Shown piece by piece: positions 15,113-19,328 of a stretch of DNA of 19,328 bases. Position 1 is the stretch's first letter, and each line of letters opens with the position of its first letter. A program made the position numbers and the translations under genes. The stretch covers positions 1 to 19,328 of the forward strand of contig LJUA01000015.1 in assembly GCA_001303545.1 (NCBI GenBank), read 5' to 3'. The notes under the pieces were generated by a model. The model searched no databases. It was not told the origin of the DNA and saw only the letters and a list, made by a program, of their open reading frames with translations. Source of the stretch: Dehalococcoidia bacterium SM23_28_2. Lineage in GTDB: Bacteria > Chloroflexota > Dehalococcoidia > SM23-28-2.

Positions 15113-16081
15113 ATGTCGATGTCCTGGAGCCGTCGGGTAGGCCTCCCGATAGCACTAATAGTTGCTTCTATCCCGCTAGTCCTTTTGCCAGCCTGCGGGG
15201 GAGAGGAGGAAGCTGCCCTGTCTCCTACTCCGGCAACAGCAACCATCGAGCCGACACCCTCACCATCTGTCCAATTTCCAAGCGGCCGTATCGCCTTTAC
15301 GTCCAACCGCGAGGGCAACCCGGAGATCCACGTGATGAATGCCGATGGCTCAGGCGAGACCAACGTCACCAATGATCCGGCCACCGATCTGGCGCCCGCC
15401 TGGTCGCCCGACGGCTCCAAGATCGCCTTCACCTCTTACCGTGACGGTAACGGCGAGATCTACGTCATGAACGCCGACGGCTCAGACCCGACCAACCTCA
15501 CCAATAACCCGGCCGATGACCAGGCGCCTGCCTGGTCGCCTGATGGTGCGCGCATCGCCTTCGTATCAGACCGCGAGGGGAGTAGCGAGGTCCACGTTAT
15601 GAGCGTCGATGGCTCGAACCAGACAAAGGTCGCCAGCAGCCCAGCCGGCGATTCCGACCCGAGCTGGTCGCCAGATGGGTCGAGGATCGCCTTCATATCG
15701 ACGCGCGACCGCGGCCGGGAGATCTATGTGATGAATGCCGACGGTTCAGACCAGATCCAGCTAACCCAAGACGAGGCTGACAATATGTGGCCTGCTTGGT
15801 CACCTGATGGCAGCAAGATCGCTTTCAACTCCGAGCGCTTTCGCCACGCCGATATATACACCATGAACACAGACAGCCTGGAACAGACAAGGCTCACCAC
15901 TGAATTCGGGGAAGACTATCAGGCCGCCTGGTCGCCCGACGGGTCCTGGCTCGCCTTCACCTCGGACCGCGACGGCAATGACGAAATATACATTATGAAG
16001 TCTGACGGCTCTGCTCAGGTCAACATCACCAACAACCCAGGTAGCGATACCCGCGCTTCCTGGTCTCCTGTCATGCAGTAG
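15113..16081 (+). CDS. Lipoprotein with six-blade TolB-like (PD40) beta-propeller
   Basis: 322 aa. MSMSWSRRVGLPIALIVASIPLVLLPAC is a signal peptide with lipobox LPAC (Cys28), followed by a Thr/Pro/Glu linker to about residue 56. Residues 58-322 are six consecutive 44-residue repeats of the form S-(K/R)-IAF-x-S-x-RDG-x-x-EIYVMNADGS-x-x-x-x-LT-x-x-x-x-D-x-x-PAWSPDG, the PD40/WD40-like blade found in TolB and DPP4-type propellers. The N-terminal TolB domain that contacts TolA is absent, and no tol/pal genes are nearby, so it is not TolB itself; a protein- or peptide-binding surface role is more likely. Start ATG 15113 has GGAGG at 15101-15105. Transcribed divergently from the dockerin-subtilase. 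Confidence 0.9.
   Translation: MSMSWSRRVGLPIALIVASIPLVLLPACGGEEEAALSPTPATATIEPTPSPSVQFPSGRIAFTSNREGNPEIHVMNADGSGETNVTNDPATDLAPAWSPDGSKIAFTSYRDGNGEIYVMNADGSDPTNLTNNPADDQAPAWSPDGARIAFVSDREGSSEVHVMSVDGSNQTKVASSPAGDSDPSWSPDGSRIAFISTRDRGREIYVMNADGSDQIQLTQDEADNMWPAWSPDGSKIAFNSERFRHADIYTMNTDSLEQTRLTTEFGEDYQAAWSPDGSWLAFTSDRDGNDEIYIMKSDGSAQVNITNNPGSDTRASWSPVMQ
15284..16078 (+). repeat. Six coding repeats of 132 bp (PD40 blades)
   Basis: Each 132-bp unit encodes one 44-residue propeller blade. Blades 1 and 2 are closest in sequence and blade 5 is most diverged (MNTDSLEQT replaces MNADGSxxT). The last blade ends WSPVMQ instead of WSPDG at the stop codon. Confidence 0.85.
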
Positions 16082-16205
16082 GCGAGTAGCAGCCCCGAAG
16101 CCCCCGAAAAGAGGCCCTGTCTTAGTCGCCAGGCCCACTGCTGGCAGCAAACTGAATCTCCACCTAATCTCCACCCCCTTCACCTGTGCCAGAGAGCACC
16201 ACTAC

Positions 16206-16233
16206 TTGACAAGATACGGCGGTGGTGTAGAAT
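16206..16233 (+). promoter_or_regulatory. Sigma70-type promoter for the large repeat protein
   Basis: A perfect TTGACA (16206-16211) and TAGAAT (16228-16233, 5/6) are spaced by 16 bp, the best -35/-10 pair in the window. The predicted transcript start is near 16240, about 300 nt before the ATG at 16539. Confidence 0.7.
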
Positions 16234-16362
16234 GACGATGAATACACGCGTACAAATCCTCACCGGCCGGCCTCGAGAGGGGAGGGGGTGTGGTGTATTA
16301 TCCTACCCCGCGGCGGACAGAAAAGTTTTGCAGGGTTGGCTCTACCTCTGCTGAGATCCGTC

Positions 16363-16454
16363 CTGAGGTTACCCCCCCTCAGATCAGGTTACAATGCCTG
16401 CAGGCTATACCTGAGACACCTCCGGTAGGCAGGCCGAATTGGCTCGCCGGCCTG
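16363..16454 (+). promoter_or_regulatory. Structured 5' leader with three consecutive stem-loops
   Basis: Stem 1: CTGAGG (16363-16368) with CCTCAG (16377-16382). Stem 2: TCAGGT (16384-16389) with ACCTGA (16409-16414), enclosing GCC-TGCA-GGC (16396-16405). Stem 3: CAGGCCG (16430-16436) with CGGCCTG (16448-16454). CTCAG at 16378-16382 could instead pair with CTGAG at 16411-16415, excluding stems 1 and 2. No known riboswitch class was recognised. Confidence 0.45.
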
Positions 16455-16538
16455 GGAAACGGTGCGGAACGAGTACGAGCGAACGACGTTAAGTAGAAGG
16501 GGATGCTCAGGGCGGAGCACATATAAGGAGGCGGCCCG

Positions 16539-19328
16539 ATGACGATGAAAGCATGTTGTCTCCTGGTTGGAACGGCAGCGATGGGCCTCCTGGCGTTGTT
16601 GGGCTGGTTACTGTATCCGGCAAGCCCAGGCGCCCAGGCGGAGACTCCTGCGCTGGTGGCCGCTAACGGCTCGGCTGACATACGGATCGTTAGCCAGTGG
16701 GTCGAAGGGCCAGCCGAGATACCCCTGAGCGAGAATGTCCCTATCAACGTCAGGAAAGTAGTCCACAACGTGGGGCCCGACGGGCCGGTAAACGCCCAAA
16801 CCCTGAAGACGGCTACTGCGCCCCCTGGGTGCACTATCGCCCCTACGAGCCACCTGCAGCAGATCTACAACCTGCGGGTCAGTGTGGACGTGACGATCAA
16901 CGAGCCGTTCACTGTCCGCTGTAATAATCCCAGCTGGCACACTTTCACCTTTGACAACGTGCTCACGGTAACCACCGCAGGCTTTCAGGATCCCAACCCT
17001 TCGAACAACACATGGCACAGCGAGTGGACGGTGGCCGCTGTCACCAGCGCCGATCTGCAGCTCGTCAGCCAGAAAATCATCGGCTGGCCATCCGGTGAGA
17101 TCTTTGCCAGTGTGGATGTGGTTGTCACCCTTGAGGCGGAGGTGAAGAACAACGGCCCTTATGGACCGGTGGTGGCAGACGTTCGGGGGCAGCTAGCGCC
17201 GCCGACCGGCTGCACCGCCACGCCCAATCCGGCCGTTACCCAGGTCACCCTGAACGCCGCGGAGACGAAGAAGGTTCAACAGCAGTTCACCATCCATTGT
17301 CTCACGGGCGGTCTGCGCACATTCTCGTTCTACAGCCGTATAGATGCCAAGGACCCCCATATCGAAGACCCCAACCTGGCGAATAATGAAATGTTCCGCT
17401 TCTTGCCCTCGTTCAAGGTCGTGGACAACACGGACGTCAAGATCATTAGCCAGTCCCTTGTCAACCCGCCGACTCAGATCAACGTGAACGAGAACGTTGA
17501 CGTCACTCTCAGCAAGCTCATCCACAACAACGGCCCTGCCAGCCCCATCGATGTTTCCATCTCCAGCCAGGGTATTGCCCCTACTGGTTGCACCGTCACT
17601 CCCAAGAGCGTACCTACCTCCATCCCGCAGGTGCCCGTGAGCGTGAGCCAGCCGGTCGACGAGATATGGACGATTCGCTGCACGCAACCCTCTACCCACT
17701 CATTCACGTTCAACAACTCTATCTCCACCATACTCGCCGACCTTGTTCCTGGTAACAACTCCGCCTCCACACCCTTGACGGTCACCGTCCTGGCCGAGGC
17801 CGATGTGGGCATCTCCGGCCAGGAGCTTCTGGCCGGAGACTGCACCAACGCAGCGCCCGAAGAAATGGTGGTCAGCGAAAGCACTGATGTCTGCCTGCGC
17901 AAGACCCTCCACAACACCGGCACCTTCGGGCCGGTGGACGTATCCATTGCTGCCAGTGCCTCTGCCCCCGACGACTGCTCGGCCAGCGCTGACCCCAACA
18001 ATCCCACCAGCACCTCCCTGCCGGTAAGCACGGACGTCGTTGTGGAAGAGCGCTGGACGATCCACTGCGACGCGCCCAGCTCGCACGAGTTCTCCTTCGA
18101 CAACGATATTGCCGTCACAACGGCCCACGTGAATGACCCCAACCAAGGCAACAACTCGGCCTCCGCAAACCTGATAGTGGCCGCCATCGCCCAGGCGGAC
18201 GTGAAGATCAACAGCCACGAACTGGTGGACCCGCCGACTGAGATCGAAGTGGGCCAGGATGTGAGCATCACCGTGCTCAAGCATCTGCACAACAACGGCA
18301 CCCACGGCCCGGTGGAGGTTTCCATCTCTTCCTCAGTCGTGGAGCCGCCCGGCTGCACGGCCACGCTCGAGGACAACTTCGGCGGCGGAAGCTACTCCGG
18401 CGCCGCCTCTTCCGAGGGACGAGCCTTCAATGCCAGCAGCGACGGGCTTGTCGTCGGGTTCGACATGGACCCCACGGGCAATAGCTGCCCGAACAACGCC
18501 AGCGGTCCTGACTGCACCCTGGGCATCATCGAGACGTGCGTGGAGGTGTCGGAGGGCGATGTCTTCGAGTTCGACGTCTTCATGGATGGACTCCCCATGG
18601 GTGACGACATCCTTGGCTTCGGCTACGATATCAATGCCTTCCCGGGGACGCTAGCCATTCCCCAGACGCACAAGAATGGCGCCATCAACCTGCCGGCTCA
18701 GCCCGGGAGCATGCTCCTCGATATCAGCGAGACCGTTCCGGACAGCTCACCGCCGCACAAGGCCAACGTCGCTGACCTCATCTTCGCCGAACCCAACCCG
18801 CCCTTCACCAAGGGCGTGCTCGGCCGCTATAAGCTAGACGTTACGGGAGTGGGGTCAGGCGTCTACGGCATGACCCTGAGTGACATACTTCTCGGCAACT
18901 TCGGGGCTAATGACCTCTGCACGCTCTACGGTTGCACCATTTGGGATGCCGACTTCACTACCCCATACGGCCTGATCGCCGTGGACGACGAGTGCCCAAC
19001 GGGACCGCCTCCACCTTCACCCACACCGGTGACCTACACCCTTACCATGGCGGTGAGTCCCGCCGGTGCCGGCACCACCGTCCCACCCGAGGGCGACCAC
19101 ACCTACGACGAGGACACCGTGGTGGAGATAGAGGCGATAGCGGGTGCTGGCTACGCCTTCGACTCATGGTCGGGCGACGCCGACTGCTCGGACGGCTGGG
19201 TGACTATGGACGCCAATAAGTCCTGCACCGCCAACTTCGTGCCGGCACTGACACCGACACCTCCGCCCACGGTCCAGCCGGGCATCGTGGAGTTGCCAGT
19301 CAGCGTCGACACGGAAGTGGAGGAAACC
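16539..19328 (+). CDS. Large secreted protein: Ig/CARDB-like repeats, cohesin-like module, InlB-type repeat (3' truncated)
   Basis: The frame is open for 930 codons to the window edge, with no stop seen. Residues 1-36 are a signal peptide (MTMKACCLLVGTAAMGLLAL...). Four complete repeats of about 120 residues (about 46-165, 171-288, 297-415, 420-548) follow the pattern ADVKIxSQxL, V(H)NNGPxxPVDV, GCT, WTIxC, HxFTF and DPNxxNNSAS. They resemble bacterial Ig-like CARDB/DUF11 adhesion domains. Each has one Cys pair (98/128, 225/254, 351/381, 480/510). A fifth repeat (552-608) is cut off before its second Cys and joins a cohesin-like module (about 637-819) with VVGFDMDPTGN and CVEVSEGDVFEFDVF. Then come an InlB-type repeat (832-903, with GYAFDSWSGDADC) and a Pro/Thr linker. 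ATG 16539 follows AAGGAGG (spacing 7). Likely a surface scaffold or adhesin; ligands unknown. Confidence 0.87.
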   Translation, partial: MTMKACCLLVGTAAMGLLALLGWLLYPASPGAQAETPALVAANGSADIRIVSQWVEGPAEIPLSENVPINVRKVVHNVGPDGPVNAQTLKTATAPPGCTIAPTSHLQQIYNLRVSVDVTINEPFTVRCNNPSWHTFTFDNVLTVTTAGFQDPNPSNNTWHSEWTVAAVTSADLQLVSQKIIGWPSGEIFASVDVVVTLEAEVKNNGPYGPVVADVRGQLAPPTGCTATPNPAVTQVTLNAAETKKVQQQFTIHCLTGGLRTFSFYSRIDAKDPHIEDPNLANNEMFRFLPSFKVVDNTDVKIISQSLVNPPTQINVNENVDVTLSKLIHNNGPASPIDVSISSQGIAPTGCTVTPKSVPTSIPQVPVSVSQPVDEIWTIRCTQPSTHSFTFNNSISTILADLVPGNNSASTPLTVTVLAEADVGISGQELLAGDCTNAAPEEMVVSESTDVCLRKTLHNTGTFGPVDVSIAASASAPDDCSASADPNNPTSTSLPVSTDVVVEERWTIHCDAPSSHEFSFDNDIAVTTAHVNDPNQGNNSASANLIVAAIAQADVKINSHELVDPPTEIEVGQDVSITVLKHLHNNGTHGPVEVSISSSVVEPPGCTATLEDNFGGGSYSGAASSEGRAFNASSDGLVVGFDMDPTGNSCPNNASGPDCTLGIIETCVEVSEGDVFEFDVFMDGLPMGDDILGFGYDINAFPGTLAIPQTHKNGAINLPAQPGSMLLDISETVPDSSPPHKANVADLIFAEPNPPFTKGVLGRYKLDVTGVGSGVYGMTLSDILLGNFGANDLCTLYGCTIWDADFTTPYGLIAVDDECPTGPPPPSPTPVTYTLTMAVSPAGAGTTVPPEGDHTYDEDTVVEIEAIAGAGYAFDSWSGDADCSDGWVTMDANKSCTANFVPALTPTPPPTVQPGIVELPVSVDTEVEET

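Larger units (their letters stand above)
16082..16538. other. 457-bp intergenic region: promoter plus long structured leader, no gene
   Basis: 16082-16205 follows the propeller gene and has only a weak GCCAG/CTGGC hairpin without a T-run. The promoter at 16206-16233 is followed by a leader of about 300 nt with three stem-loops between 16363 and 16454. A 68-codon open frame from GTG 16290 exists but has no ribosome site and ordinary composition, so I do not call it a gene. Confidence 0.6.

Noticed and set aside
16349..16390. GCTGAGA followed by CCTGAGG, suggestive of a TPP riboswitch
   Set aside because: The other conserved TPP elements (GGGGTGC arm, ACCTGATC, GGATAATGCC) are missing, so the match is short and likely coincidental.
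16290..16496. 68-codon open frame in the leader of the large repeat protein
   Set aside because: GTG start without a usable Shine-Dalgarno, no domain or hydrophobic pattern, and the region is better explained as a structured untranslated leader.
17474..18376. 300-codon minus-strand open frame opposite the Ig-like repeats
   Set aside because: No recognisable domain; the plus strand has a continuous 930-codon frame with repeated motifs, signal peptide and ribosome site.

Overview
This window comes from a GC-rich bacterium. The lineage is inferred from protein style: many lipoproteins with Thr/Pro/Ser linkers after the lipidated Cys, secreted modules opening with a 'DPTGN' signature, and thrombospondin type-3, parallel beta-helix and PD40-propeller exported proteins. 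Together these suggest an uncultivated Chloroflexota (Dehalococcoidia-like). I cannot prove this without a search. No rRNA, tRNA, CRISPR array or insertion sequence was seen.

Layout. 1-6728 is mostly housekeeping: the 3' end of an unrecognised gene; a DUF72/YecE gene (minus strand) divergent from pcm (protein-L-isoaspartate methyltransferase), with an extended -10 promoter for each direction in the shared gap; a XerC/D-type tyrosine recombinase behind an AT-rich gap; a secreted HExxH metallopeptidase lipoprotein whose signal-peptide codons overlap an intrinsic-terminator hairpin; a LOG-like (TIGR00725-type) protein; and enolase. The metallopeptidase, LOG-like gene and enolase are closely spaced (28 and 14 bp) and may be co-transcribed, although the LOG-like gene may have its own promoter.

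6840-19328 is a run of eight exported proteins: a small lipoprotein of unknown function; a lipoprotein with a BsuPI proteinase-inhibitor-like domain; two tandem genes with cohesin-like 'DPTGN' modules (one membrane-anchored, one with a long Ca-binding TSP3 array and a duplicated C-terminal module); a beta-helix lipoprotein; on the minus strand a subtilisin-like protease with a complete two-repeat dockerin; a six-blade TolB-like propeller lipoprotein; and, running off the right edge, a protein of more than 930 aa with four and a half Ig/CARDB-like repeats, a third cohesin-like module and an InlB-type repeat.

How they may work together: the main hypothesis is a cell-surface assembly. Three proteins carry cohesin-like modules and the neighbouring subtilase carries a dockerin, so the protease may be docked onto surface scaffolds. 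Two exported peptidases lie near an exported BsuPI-type domain, which could moderate proteolysis. The largest gene has a clear sigma70 promoter and a roughly 300-nt leader with three consecutive stem-loops and a possible alternative pairing, so it may be controlled after transcription starts.
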